The notes beneath the pieces are model-generated. The model saw nothing but the letters and a program-made list of their open reading frames with translations. It was not told the DNA's origin and searched no databases. DNA of 19,132 nt from NCBI GenBank assembly GCA_955652345.1, contig CATPBV010000117.1:1-19132 (forward strand), in the 5' to 3' direction. The translations under genes and the position numbers were made by a program. Positions within the stretch are counted from its first letter, which is position 1. Each line of letters begins with the position of its first letter. The DNA comes from an uncultured Solirubrobacteraceae bacterium (GTDB lineage Bacteria; Actinomycetota; Thermoleophilia; Solirubrobacterales; Solirubrobacteraceae). Shown piece by piece: positions 1-6,702 of the stretch.

Positions 1-4
1 GTGA

Positions 5-133
5 CGCGACCAGCAGGAAGACGGCGGCTGGCTGTTCGACTGGCTGGCGTGGTCGCCGGCACAAACGACCGACTGGCGCGGCAACGTCACGATCCGCGCG
101 CTGATCTGGCTACGCGACAACGGACGTCTCTGA
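5..133 (+). CDS. C-terminal fragment of a prenyltransferase/squalene-cyclase-like repeat protein
   Basis: Forty-two codons read into a TGA at 131-133. The peptide has the Q-x3-G-x-W signature of a prenyltransferase/squalene oxidase (QW) repeat: QQEDGGW, followed by FDWLAWSPAQ and WRG, and ends in LWLR-like ALIWLRDNGRL. This ending is what I expect at the C terminus of actinobacterial prenyltransferase-repeat proteins, which fold as alpha-alpha barrels. Codon third positions are GC-rich as in real genes. The frame is closed by a TGA at 2-4, so inside this window it cannot be joined to a longer protein. Either the gene is broken here, a frameshift lies at the very edge of the sequence, or the first bases are wrong. 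Family assignment is from motif recognition only; the exact substrate cannot be given. Confidence 0.5.
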   Translation, partial: RDQQEDGGWLFDWLAWSPAQTTDWRGNVTIRALIWLRDNGRL

Positions 134-451
134 CCGCGCACGACCAGGGATGGAGTCCGGCCTGCAGGGCGCGATGAACCTGCTCGAAGAGGTTTCCCAG
201 TCCATTGCTTAGAAGCCCTCCCGAGGCGCGGGCCACCGGATTCCGTCCAAGTGGCGCGACGCCTGTTGGCCAGCGGTTCAGTTCCACTGGAATCGCGGGC
301 GCAAGCAGGCGTCGAGCGTCGCGACGCCCGCGGAGCCACCCCGGCGAGGGGGCGGTGCTCAGTTGGGCAATGGGGTCGCAAACCTCGCGCTGATCGTCGA
401 GACTGTGGCCGGACTCGAGCAACTACCGAGCGGAAGCAGGCGCGATCAGCG
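134..451. other. 318-base non-coding stretch upstream of the lyase/ligase pair
   Basis: The lyase frame stays open upstream to 251, but the translated extension is arginine/alanine-rich with no family resemblance, so I treat it as non-coding. A perfect 7-bp inverted repeat with a 7-base loop (GGCGTCG at 308-314, CGACGCC at 322-328) is the only clear structure; it could end the upstream transcript but has no T-tract. No convincing promoter hexamers or RNA gene were found. Confidence 0.4.
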
Positions 452-1246
452 ATGCATATCGGGAGCGGCACGCCAGTCACTCACATCAGCCAGGCGTACA
501 CGGACCGCGTCGAGGTGCGGGGACGAGATCTGTGCGGGCAGCTGATGGGTCGGGTGAGCTTCACCGAGTATTTCCACCTGCTGCTTACCGGCGAGGAGCC
601 GACGGACGATCAGCGGTTCTTTCTGGACCTGCTGCTCGTCGCGATCGCCGAGCACGGGATGATGCCTACGAACGTCGCGGCGCGGATGACGCTCGCTGCC
701 GCTCCGGAATCGCTCCAGGGCGCGGTAGCCGCGGGGATCCTCGGCGCCGGGCCTGTGCTCCTCGGAACCTCAGAGCGCTGCGCTCGGCTGCTCGAGCAGG
801 CTCAGCGCGAGGTGGAGTCGGGGCAGCAACCTAACGCGGTTGCGGAGAAGATCGCGCGTTCGGTTCGCGACTCGGGCGAGCGATTGCCGGGATTCGGCCA
901 TCCGGTCCATCGGCCGGTTGATCCACGCGCCGAGCGGATTCTCGAGCTCGCGGATGCGCGCGCGGTGAGCGGACCCCACGTGCTGCTTGCACGCTGCCTT
1001 GCGGAGGCCGTGGGATCGATCTGGGGAAAGCCACTCACGATGAACGTTTCGATGCCGATCGCGGCTGCGATGCTGGATTTGGGCTTCAGCTCGTCGGTCG
1101 TCAAGGCAGTGCCGATCCTCGCCCGCACCGCCGGTTTATTGGCGCATCTCGCCGAGGAGCAAGAGCATCCGATCGGTTTCGCGATGGCGGCCGGCGCGGA
1201 GGAGGCGGTCGAGTATCGGCGGGATCGCGAAGCGCGAGAGCAGTGA
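452..1246 (+). CDS. Citrate-synthase-superfamily protein, citryl-CoA lyase-like
   Basis: A 264-residue protein, shorter than full citrate synthases (about 370-430) because it begins within the usual N-terminal region. Recognisable blocks: LMGRVSFTEY and LLLTGEEP (31-50), the second-histidine block GFGHPVHRPVDPRA (147-160, H150), and NVSMPIAAAMLDLGF (198-212). The usual first-histidine block G-P-L-H-G-G appears as GPVLLGT (100-106), so that histidine is replaced by leucine. In citrate synthase this residue helps form the acetyl-CoA enol, so ordinary citrate synthesis is doubtful. C-C bond cleavage or condensation on another acyl-CoA is the inference. The ATG at 452 was chosen because the preceding frame is not protein-like and family similarity starts soon after it. 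The stop overlaps the next start by four bases (GTGA), so it should be co-translated with the acyl-CoA ligase. Confidence 0.75.
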   Translation: MHIGSGTPVTHISQAYTDRVEVRGRDLCGQLMGRVSFTEYFHLLLTGEEPTDDQRFFLDLLLVAIAEHGMMPTNVAARMTLAAAPESLQGAVAAGILGAGPVLLGTSERCARLLEQAQREVESGQQPNAVAEKIARSVRDSGERLPGFGHPVHRPVDPRAERILELADARAVSGPHVLLARCLAEAVGSIWGKPLTMNVSMPIAAAMLDLGFSSSVVKAVPILARTAGLLAHLAEEQEHPIGFAMAAGAEEAVEYRRDREAREQ

Positions 1247-2547
1247 TCCTGGCGCCTGAGGTGGAGACCCGCCCTTGGGCAGATCAGCTCGTGCTCGACG
1301 ATGCGAGCTATCGCGCCCAGCTCGCTTACCTGTTCGAGCGCTCCTCGTTCTACCGGCAGAAGCTGGGGGAGGCGGGAATCGCCTCGCCCGCGGACGCGGG
1401 CGGGCTCGCGGCCATCGCACAGCTGCCGGTGAGCGACAAGCAGGAGCTCAGGGCAACCTGCACAGCCGAGAACCCGTTCGGCGCCCACGTCTGTGCGGAT
1501 CGGTCCGAGATCGTAAGGGTCTATTCGACCAGCGGCACCACCGGTATCCCGAGCTACATCCCGCTGACGGCCGGCGACCTCGACAACTGGGTGACCGCGT
1601 CGGCGCGCAGCTACGTGGCCTCTGGGCTCGCCGCAGGCGAGTGGATCGTCTCGACCTACAACGCTGGTCCGTTTGTGGCCGGTGCGGCGCTCGCTGCGTT
1701 CGATCGCCTCGGCGTCTGCCACATCCCGGTCGGCACCGGCAACGCGGAGCGGCTGCTGCTCGCGATCGATCGTCTCCGCCCGGATGCCACTGCGCTCACG
1801 CCGTCCTACGCGGCCTACCTGATCGAGCGGGCAGCGGAACGCGACGTCGACCTGCGGGGCTCGAGCGTACGGCGCGTCCTGGTGGCCGGGGAGCCCGGCG
1901 GCGGTGAGCCGGCCTTTCGCGCGAGGATCGAGGCCGGTTGGGGCGCGAGGGTCACGGAAGCCATGGGGATCGGCGACATCGGGGTATCGCTGTGGGGGGA
2001 GTGTGAACAGCAGCGCGGGATGCACCTCGGCGCTCGCGGGTTCGTCCACGCCGAGCTGATCGACCCCGACACAGAGGGGGGCGTCGAGTTCGTCGATGGC
2101 GCGACCGGAGAGCTCGTGCTCACGCATCTTCAGCATCGCGCGGCGCCGCTGCTGCGATTCCGCACGCGCGATCACGTCGAGGTCCGAACGGGGCCTTGCG
2201 CGTGCGGGCGCACGAGTCCGCGCGTGCGCTGCATCGGGCGAACGGACGACATGGTGATCGTCCGAGGGGTGAATGTGTTCCCGTCGGCTGTCCGTGAAGT
2301 GATCAGCGCGTTCGCTCCCGAGGTCAGCGGCCACATCCTGGTGAAACCGCCGGCGCCTGGCGTCAAGCAGGAACCACCGCTTCCTGTGATCGTCGAGCTG
2401 GCCCAGCATCGAGCAGCCGATCCGGTGCTCGCGGATTCGATCCGCGAGCAGCTGCGGAACGTGCTCGTCGTGCAAACTCAGATCGAGCTTGTGCCGTGGG
2501 GCAGCTTGCATCGGAGTGAGTACAAGTCCAAACTCCTCGAGCGATAG
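1243..2547 (+). CDS. Phenylacetate-CoA ligase family (ANL) acyl-CoA synthetase
   Basis: A 434-residue adenylate-forming enzyme, the usual length for the PaaK branch, which makes acyl-CoA from a carboxylic acid, ATP and CoA. Visible motifs: phosphate-binding loop STSGTTG (95-101), the segment EAMGIGDIG (239-247) where PaaK enzymes contact the adenylate, LLRFRTRD (303-310; the usual R-TRD ribose-binding motif), the C-x-CGR motif of this branch (319-323) and the hinge GRTDDMVIVRGVNVFP (332-347). The C-terminal domain to 434 is complete. GTG at 1243 is the start, overlapping the stop of the lyase-like gene by four bases. The coupling suggests the ligase supplies or recovers the CoA ester used by its partner. 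The acid is unknown: membership of this family does not imply phenylacetate, and no paa ring-hydroxylation genes are nearby. Confidence 0.88.
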   Translation: MILAPEVETRPWADQLVLDDASYRAQLAYLFERSSFYRQKLGEAGIASPADAGGLAAIAQLPVSDKQELRATCTAENPFGAHVCADRSEIVRVYSTSGTTGIPSYIPLTAGDLDNWVTASARSYVASGLAAGEWIVSTYNAGPFVAGAALAAFDRLGVCHIPVGTGNAERLLLAIDRLRPDATALTPSYAAYLIERAAERDVDLRGSSVRRVLVAGEPGGGEPAFRARIEAGWGARVTEAMGIGDIGVSLWGECEQQRGMHLGARGFVHAELIDPDTEGGVEFVDGATGELVLTHLQHRAAPLLRFRTRDHVEVRTGPCACGRTSPRVRCIGRTDDMVIVRGVNVFPSAVREVISAFAPEVSGHILVKPPAPGVKQEPPLPVIVELAQHRAADPVLADSIREQLRNVLVVQTQIELVPWGSLHRSEYKSKLLER

Positions 2548-2594
2548 CCGAGGAGAGCAGCGAATGCGGAAGCTTTTCGACCTAGGAGAACCAC

Positions 2595-3284
2595 ATGGCC
2601 GCAAACACGATCAGCATCCTGAAGCCAAGCGTCAACAACCTATCCGTCAGGATCTTCGTCAGAGCGGCGGGCCTTGAGTTCGAGGAGGTCGACGTCTGGG
2701 GCAAGAAGAGCACACCGGAGTTCCTGGGCAAGGATCCGGCCGACCTGACGCCCTTGCTCGAAGAGGACGGCCTAGCCAAGGGCTCCCTCTGGGAGAGCTG
2801 CGCGATCATGCAATACCTCTGCAACAAGCACGGCCTGGAGCAGTTCTACCCGACGGACCCCGGGCAGCGCGCGATGATCGACAGCGCGATGTTCTACCTG
2901 ATCGGCACGCTCTATCCGCTTGTCGCCCGCGCCACCTATCCGGTACTTGGCTTCCCTCAGTACGCCGGCGAAGTTGGCTGCTCGGATGCCGGCCCAGAGC
3001 TGAAGGCAAAGGCTCAACTCGATGCGGCGGCGGCAATCGAGGGGCCGCTCGAGGCCTACCGGACCTTCTTCCTGGACGGCAAGCAGTTCATCGGCGGCGA
3101 GACACCGTCGATCGCCGACATCCGGCTCGCAGCAACACTCGAGTTCTTGAACGCGATCGACTACGAGCTGCCATCGTGGGCAAGCGACTACATGGCCGCT
3201 ATCGAGAATGCCCTCGGCGACGCCTATTCGGAGCCGGCTGGGGACGTGCGCGGCTACGTAGGCTCAGTCAAGACCGGCGTTTGA
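2595..3284 (+). CDS. Glutathione S-transferase-like protein
   Basis: A 229-residue protein with the two-domain GST layout. The N-terminal thioredoxin-like half has SVNNLSVRIFVRAAGLEFEEV (12-32 region), a cis-proline position in DLTPLLEEDG (P53) and the Glu-Ser pair that binds the gamma-glutamyl group (E67-S68 in LWESCAIMQYL). The helical C-terminal half contains FIGGETPSIADIRLAATLEFL, the conserved D-containing helix of GSTs. Start ATG at 2595 has AGGAG at 2584-2588. It lies 47 bases after the ligase and may be in the same transcript. Many actinobacteria use mycothiol rather than glutathione, so the thiol is uncertain; a dehalogenase, isomerase or binding role is equally possible. A short ATG frame at 2564 with its own purine-rich leader overlaps the start and is probably not a gene. 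Confidence 0.85.
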   Translation: MAANTISILKPSVNNLSVRIFVRAAGLEFEEVDVWGKKSTPEFLGKDPADLTPLLEEDGLAKGSLWESCAIMQYLCNKHGLEQFYPTDPGQRAMIDSAMFYLIGTLYPLVARATYPVLGFPQYAGEVGCSDAGPELKAKAQLDAAAAIEGPLEAYRTFFLDGKQFIGGETPSIADIRLAATLEFLNAIDYELPSWASDYMAAIENALGDAYSEPAGDVRGYVGSVKTGV

Positions 3285-3477
3285 TGACCTCACGCCAGGA
3301 GCGCCCGTCGTCTGGGCCGCCATCTTGGCTGTCGTTGCGGCGACGGCCAAGACAGACAAGCTGCACAAATTCCTCTTGGTCTTCGCTGGATGGGTTATCG
3401 GGTGGGTGTCGGCCACAATCGCCCGATACGTCTACCCGCCACCGAAGTCTCGCCATCCCGGGGTCGACCAGTCCTGA
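3262..3477 (+). pseudogene. Two-helix membrane-protein reading frame with no usable start codon
   Basis: This frame is open from 3262 (after a TAG at 3259) to a TGA at 3475 and reads as a small membrane protein: a hydrophobic stretch VVWAAILAVVAATA, a charged turn KTDKLHK, a second stretch FLLVFAGWVIGWVSATIA, then a RYVYPPPK tail. Codon third positions fit the genome. There is no ATG, GTG or TTG before the first helix; the first TTG lies inside it. An ATG at 3284 that overlaps the GST stop is one frame off, so one inserted base between 3284 and 3298 would restore a normal coupled start. AGGAG at 3297-3301 sits before a GTC codon. It is therefore either a recently broken gene, a sequencing error, or a gene with a non-standard start. 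No function can be assigned. Confidence 0.45.
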
Positions 3478-3559
3478 ATCCGACGAGGGGCACGTCTGTC
3501 ACTGGCTGAGGCGGCAGCTGGCCAACCTGGTCCGGCGCTGATCCGCTCTGGAGCGGCAA

Positions 3560-3609
3560 AACCGCGGCAGAGGGAGGAGTCGCGCAGGCTTGGCGCGTGC
3601 GCCGCGGTT
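3560..3609. repeat. Inverted repeat reaching the proC promoter
   Basis: AACCGCGGC at 3560-3568 is perfectly complementary to GCCGCGGTT at 3601-3609, with an inner pair CGCGC (3581-3585) and GCGCG (3593-3597). The right arm ends on the first base of the putative -10 hexamer of proC, so it could be an operator or an RNA hairpin. A separate short hairpin CCGCTC-TG-GAGCGG lies at 3543-3556. Confidence 0.4.
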
Positions 3610-3614
3610 AGGCT
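3609..3614 (+). promoter_or_regulatory. Putative -10 hexamer TAGGCT of proC, leaderless layout
   Basis: TAGGCT followed by exactly six bases and then ATG at 3621, with no Shine-Dalgarno sequence. It fits the actinobacterial TANNNT -10 with transcription starting at the start codon. No good -35 is seen. Confidence 0.5.
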
Positions 3615-3620
3615 TGCGCG

Positions 3621-4376
3621 ATGGTCGTCGGGATTATCGGTTGCGGGAACATGGGTACGGCGTTGGCTCGCGGCTTGGGCACGCCGGTTCTGTGCAGTGA
3701 CGCGCTTCCGGAGTTGGCGCTGAGACTCGCGGCAGACGTCGGCGGCGAGGCGCTTTCGACCAACGCGGAGGTTGCGGAGCGCTCTGATCTGCTGGTGCTG
3801 TGCCACAAGCCGTACCAGCTGGAGGAGGTCGCTGATCAAGTAGGCGGACGCGCCAAGGCGGTGGCGTCGATCCTGGCGGGCGTCCCGCTCAGCGCCCTCG
3901 AGGCGGCCTACCCGGACACGCCGTTGCTGCGGTTGATGCCCAACATCGCCGTCGAGGTAGGTCGTGGAGTGATCTGCTACGTCCGCGGAGGGCTCGTCGA
4001 TGACCGACTGGCGGCCGAGGTGGTCGAGCTGTTCGGCCGCGCGGGGAAGGTCGTGGCAGTCGAGGAGCGACTGATCGATGTTGCGATGGGGCTGATCGCG
4101 GTAGCGCCCGCGTATGTGGCGCTGATCGCTGAGGCTTGGATCGACGCAGGAGTCGCGCACGGCATGCGCGCCGACCAAGCGGGCGAGCTGGTAGCGGAGG
4201 CGATCGCGGGCTCGGCGGAGCTCCTGCTCGCGCACGATCTGGACACGCTCCGAGTGCGCCGCGCAGTGACCACCCCGCGCGGAGTTACCGCCCAAGGCCT
4301 CGCGGCGCTGGAGCGCGCCGCCGTGCGTACCGCGCTCCAAGACGCCCTGGACGCAGTGATCGGGCATCTGGGGTGA
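3621..4376 (+). CDS. proC: Pyrroline-5-carboxylate reductase
   Basis: A cytosolic enzyme for the last step of proline synthesis, reducing pyrroline-5-carboxylate with NAD(P)H. The 251 residues are slightly shorter than the usual 260-280. The Rossmann nucleotide-binding motif GIIGCGNMG is at 4-12, the LMPN segment at 105-108 (usual R-MPN), the membrane-like dimerisation helix with PAYVALIAEAWIDAGV at 163-178, and the C-terminal signature TTPRGVTAQGLAALE at 217-231. The last motif normally reads T-S/T-P-G-G-T-T; here the first glycine is arginine, which is unusual but near the active-site loop rather than an obvious loss. The gene stands alone between a GST region and a convergent unknown gene. 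No ribosome site precedes ATG 3621, but a TAGGCT hexamer six bases upstream suggests a leaderless mRNA. Confidence 0.93.
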   Translation: MVVGIIGCGNMGTALARGLGTPVLCSDALPELALRLAADVGGEALSTNAEVAERSDLLVLCHKPYQLEEVADQVGGRAKAVASILAGVPLSALEAAYPDTPLLRLMPNIAVEVGRGVICYVRGGLVDDRLAAEVVELFGRAGKVVAVEERLIDVAMGLIAVAPAYVALIAEAWIDAGVAHGMRADQAGELVAEAIAGSAELLLAHDLDTLRVRRAVTTPRGVTAQGLAALERAAVRTALQDALDAVIGHLG

Positions 4377-4437
4377 GCTTGCAGCGGTCGCGCAGGCGAT
4401 TAGCGGCCGTCGTGTCGATCACGCCAAGCGGCGCTCG

Positions 4438-4851
4438 TCAATCGGAGTTACCCGACCTCGTGAGCGCTTGCAGCAGTGTCACGAGCCGGTTCACGTCGGC
4501 GACGGTCACCGTCAGCTCGGGATGCCGGATCAACCCGAGCGGATCGAGACCACGCACGGCGGTCGCGAACGAGACGCGCACACCGAGCTTTCCGTTGGTC
4601 GCGAACGTCAAGCCCCTGTCGGTAATGGCCAGCCGCGCGGGTCCCGCCGTCTTGATGAAGCGATACGGGCCCGTCACCGCGACGTCCTTGATGTTCGCTA
4701 GCGGCGTTCTCACACGCCACGGCCCAAAGCGAGCGTCGAAACCAGCCTCGCTGACCTGAACCCAGGCCGTCGACGGGGTCACGCCAAATGCCACCGCGAG
4801 CCGACGGTACGACGGCTCGAACGCGAACTCGAAACGCTCGGTGTCGTCCAC
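4438..4851 (-). CDS. Conserved-looking hypothetical protein, 137 residues
   Basis: I do not recognise a named family with certainty, but the protein resembles a type of actinobacterial unknown with alternating beta strands: FEFAFEPSYRRLAVAFG, WVQVSEAGFDARFGPWRVR, TPLANIKDVAVTGPYRFI, then LTFATNGKLGVRVSF. The PYRFIKTAGPARLAI and GVRVSFATAVRGLDPLG segments look like a pleckstrin-homology-like or small beta-barrel fold, without signal peptide or membrane helix. Start is GTG (complement of 4849-4851); upstream the frame closes at a TAG with no ATG. No Shine-Dalgarno is present; TAGCAT lies six bases upstream. It faces proC tail to tail with 61 bases between and is divergent from corA. No function is proposed. 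Confidence 0.75.
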   Translation of the reverse strand: MDDTERFEFAFEPSYRRLAVAFGVTPSTAWVQVSEAGFDARFGPWRVRTPLANIKDVAVTGPYRFIKTAGPARLAITDRGLTFATNGKLGVRVSFATAVRGLDPLGLIRHPELTVTVADVNRLVTLLQALTRSGNSD

Positions 4852-4857
4852 CAGCCG

Positions 4858-4863
4858 ATGCTA
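4858..4863 (-). promoter_or_regulatory. Putative -10 hexamer TAGCAT of the 137-residue gene, leaderless layout
   Basis: Read on the minus strand, TAGCAT is followed by CGGCTG and then the GTG start, the same TANNNT-N6-start arrangement seen upstream of proC and four other genes in the window. Confidence 0.45.
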
Positions 4864-4881
4864 ACTAGACGTCGGCGTGGG

Positions 4882-4910
4882 CGATGCGGGAGGCGCCGCG
4901 CGGCGCATCG
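4882..4910. repeat. Nested palindromes between divergent genes
   Basis: CGATGCG (4882-4888) and CGCATCG (4904-4910) form a perfect 7-bp inverted repeat; inside it GCGCCGCGCGGCGC (4893-4906) is a perfect 14-base palindrome. The two structures compete for bases 4904-4906. It lies in the 160-base gap between the minus-strand unknown gene and corA and could be an operator or a structured leader of corA. Confidence 0.35.
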
Positions 4911-5011
4911 GCGTCTCCTCGGACTGCGTCGACAGAGCCGGGAGCAACGTTGGGCTGGCGGGGGCAGAATCAACTGCGTGAATAGACGCCCGGTGACCTA
5001 AGGAGAGGAAC

Positions 5012-6025
5012 GTGATCGTCGATTGTGCCCACTACCAAGACGGGCGACGCCAGCACCAGGGGCCCATGGAGCTAGGTCGTGCCGCGGAGTTGTGCTTGGA
5101 GAACGAGGGCTTTGTCTGGCTGGGCTTGTTTGAGCCTGACCCGACGGAGCTGGCCGACGTGCAGGAGCGCTTTGGCTTGCACGATCTTGCCGTCGAAGAC
5201 GCGCAAAGCTTCCACTTGCGCCCCAAGATTGAGCGCTACGAGGATGGCGGCATCTTCTTCGCGGTGTTTCGTACCGCTCGGTATGTCGAGGACCGTGAAG
5301 AGGTGGAGGTCGGGGAGGTGTCGGTCTTCATCTCGCGCCGTTTTGTGATTACCGTGCGTCAGGGGAGCGCGAGTGAGCTCCACGGGGCGCGGCTGCGTTT
5401 GGAGGACCGCCCCGAACTGCTCAAGCAGGGCACGGGGGCGGCCTTGTGGGCGATCCTCGACACGATCGTCGACGGGTATGCACCCGTGATCCAGGGACTC
5501 GAGCGCGATGTCGAAGAGGTCGAAGCGACAGTCTTCAGAGGCGCGGTCGCGCCGACCGAGCGGATCTATCTGCTGCGCCGCGAGGCGACGGATTTCTATC
5601 GCGCTGTGCATCCATTGCTAGGGCCGCTCGAGGCGCTCGAGCGGGGCGCCTACCTCGAGGTGAGCAACGAGCTGTCCCAGTTCTTTCGCGACGTAAACGA
5701 TCACCTCAAGCTCGTCAACGAGGAGATCGTCGCGCTCCGCGACGTGCTGGCCACTGTGCTGCAGGCGAACATGGCCGTGATCTCCAACCAACAGACTGAG
5801 ATCAGCGTCCGTCAGAACGAGACGATGAAGCAGTTGACGCTCGTCGCCACGATCTTCCTGCCGCTGTCGTTCATCACTGGCTTCTTCGGGATGAACTTCG
5901 GGTGGCTGATCGGGCACATCACCGCATTCTGGGTCTTTGCTGTGTACGGCCTCGGCAGCCTGGCGCTCTCGACTGCCGGCATCTACCTATGGTTCCGCCG
6001 CGGCGGCCACATCGGCTCGACATGA
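5012..6025 (+). CDS. corA: CorA-family magnesium/cobalt channel
   Basis: An inner-membrane pentameric Mg2+/Co2+ channel, 337 residues, normal for the family. The N-terminal two thirds form the cytosolic funnel with a long helical part (for example ERDVEEVEATVF and the helix LKLVNEEIVALRDVLATVLQ). Two membrane helices follow near the C terminus (about 276-295 and 303-327) with the diagnostic pore motif G-M-N at 293-295 (FFGMNFGWL). The loop after GMN, usually M-P-E, reads FGWLIGHIT, as in a common variant group. The start is GTG 5012, preceded by AAGGAG at 5000-5005. The gene appears monocistronic. CorA proteins can import cobalt; a link with the Co-type nitrile hydratase 4 kb downstream is speculation. 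Confidence 0.94.
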   Translation: MIVDCAHYQDGRRQHQGPMELGRAAELCLENEGFVWLGLFEPDPTELADVQERFGLHDLAVEDAQSFHLRPKIERYEDGGIFFAVFRTARYVEDREEVEVGEVSVFISRRFVITVRQGSASELHGARLRLEDRPELLKQGTGAALWAILDTIVDGYAPVIQGLERDVEEVEATVFRGAVAPTERIYLLRREATDFYRAVHPLLGPLEALERGAYLEVSNELSQFFRDVNDHLKLVNEEIVALRDVLATVLQANMAVISNQQTEISVRQNETMKQLTLVATIFLPLSFITGFFGMNFGWLIGHITAFWVFAVYGLGSLALSTAGIYLWFRRGGHIGST

Positions 6026-6046
6026 CGCCTGCACAGTGGTCAGGCG
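6026..6046 (+). terminator. Weak hairpin directly after corA
   Basis: CGCCTG (6026-6031) pairs perfectly with CAGGCG (6041-6046) around a 9-base loop, starting on the base after the corA stop. There is no T-tract, so it is only a candidate terminator. Confidence 0.3.
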
Positions 6047-6171
6047 CCGCAGAGCTGGCCGCCGGACCAGCGCCAGACGACGCGAGACTCGGCGCCGGGT
6101 CCTCAAGAGGATGGTCTAGGGGCGGAAGAAGTCGTGCAACGCCAGTTTGCCAACGTTATCTGCGCAGGTGC

Positions 6172-6220
6172 TTGCGCGTGCGCAATCACACCTTTTGTGC
6201 AATACTTGTATGCATGCAAG
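6172..6220. promoter_or_regulatory. Putative MarR operators and promoter of the MarR-MFS operon
   Basis: Three TTG...CAA dyads lie in 49 bases: TTGCGCGTGCGCAA (6172-6185, perfect arms around GT), TTGTGCAA (6195-6202) and CTTGTATGCATGCAAG (6205-6220, two mismatched positions in the dyad). The last overlaps the ATG at 6214. An extended -10, TGC-AATACT, is at 6198-6206, seven bases before the ATG, so the regulator mRNA is probably leaderless and the operator would cover the transcription start. Autoregulation by the encoded MarR protein is the inference. Confidence 0.5.
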
Positions 6221-6702
6221 CAACGACCATTGATCGGACGACGACGACAGACCTCGCCAAGGGTCTGTACGCGCTCGTCGTGTTCCTGCACAAGAACTGC
6301 AACTCGGACCTGTTCGAGGCAGTTGGTGCCCTCGAGTTGACGCTCACCCAGATCAAGCTTATGCACCACCTCGAGGACGCCTCGCGAGAGCTGACCCTCA
6401 AGGAAGCGGCCGACTCAGTCCTCATCTCACTGCCGGCCGCGAGCCGGACGGTCGACGACCTCGTCAGGCGCGGCTTCGTCGCGCGCCACGAGGACTCCGA
6501 GGACCGCCGGATGAAGAGGATCAGCCCGACCGAAGCCGGCCGCGCGGTGATCCGCCGGCTGAACGCGGCTCGCCTGAGCGGCCTCGAGCAGTTCACAGAG
6601 ACGTTGACCGAAGCCGAGCGCGTCCAGCTCTCCGAAGCCCTTTCGAAGCTGCTCGACAGGGAGGACGTCGCGGCTTGCCGACCGGAGGGACTCGGGTCGT
6701 GA
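6214..6702 (+). CDS. MarR-family transcriptional regulator (first of two)
   Basis: A 162-residue winged-helix protein of typical MarR length. Helices around 13-55 form the dimer and ligand region, LTLKEAADSVLISLPAASRTVDDLVRRGFV (60-89) gives the helix-turn-helix, and RHEDSEDRRMKRISPTEAG (91-109) is the wing with the conserved D-x-R-R. It ends in a dimerisation helix and an unstructured tail. ATG 6214 was chosen because it follows the dyad promoter and the upstream frame is not protein-like. The stop overlaps the exporter's GTG by four bases, so it probably represses itself and the exporter and releases DNA on binding a small phenolic or hydrophobic ligand. Two cysteines (C29, C155) are present, but a redox-sensing role cannot be judged. 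Confidence 0.9.
   Translation: MQATTIDRTTTTDLAKGLYALVVFLHKNCNSDLFEAVGALELTLTQIKLMHHLEDASRELTLKEAADSVLISLPAASRTVDDLVRRGFVARHEDSEDRRMKRISPTEAGRAVIRRLNAARLSGLEQFTETLTEAERVQLSEALSKLLDREDVAACRPEGLGS

Noticed and set aside
150..212. A 20-codon ATG frame in the first intergenic stretch
   Set aside because: Too short and without ribosome site or promoter; nothing distinguishes it from chance.
802..2604. Long open frame (600 codons) on the minus strand
   Set aside because: It is a shadow of the lyase and ligase genes; its composition is arginine/histidine-rich with no motifs, as expected of antisense frames in GC-rich DNA.
2564..2677. Short ATG frame (37 codons) with a purine-rich leader ahead of the GST gene
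   Set aside because: It overlaps the GST start in another frame, its translation (MRKLFDLGEPHGRKHDQH...) has no family character, and the GST has its own good ribosome site.
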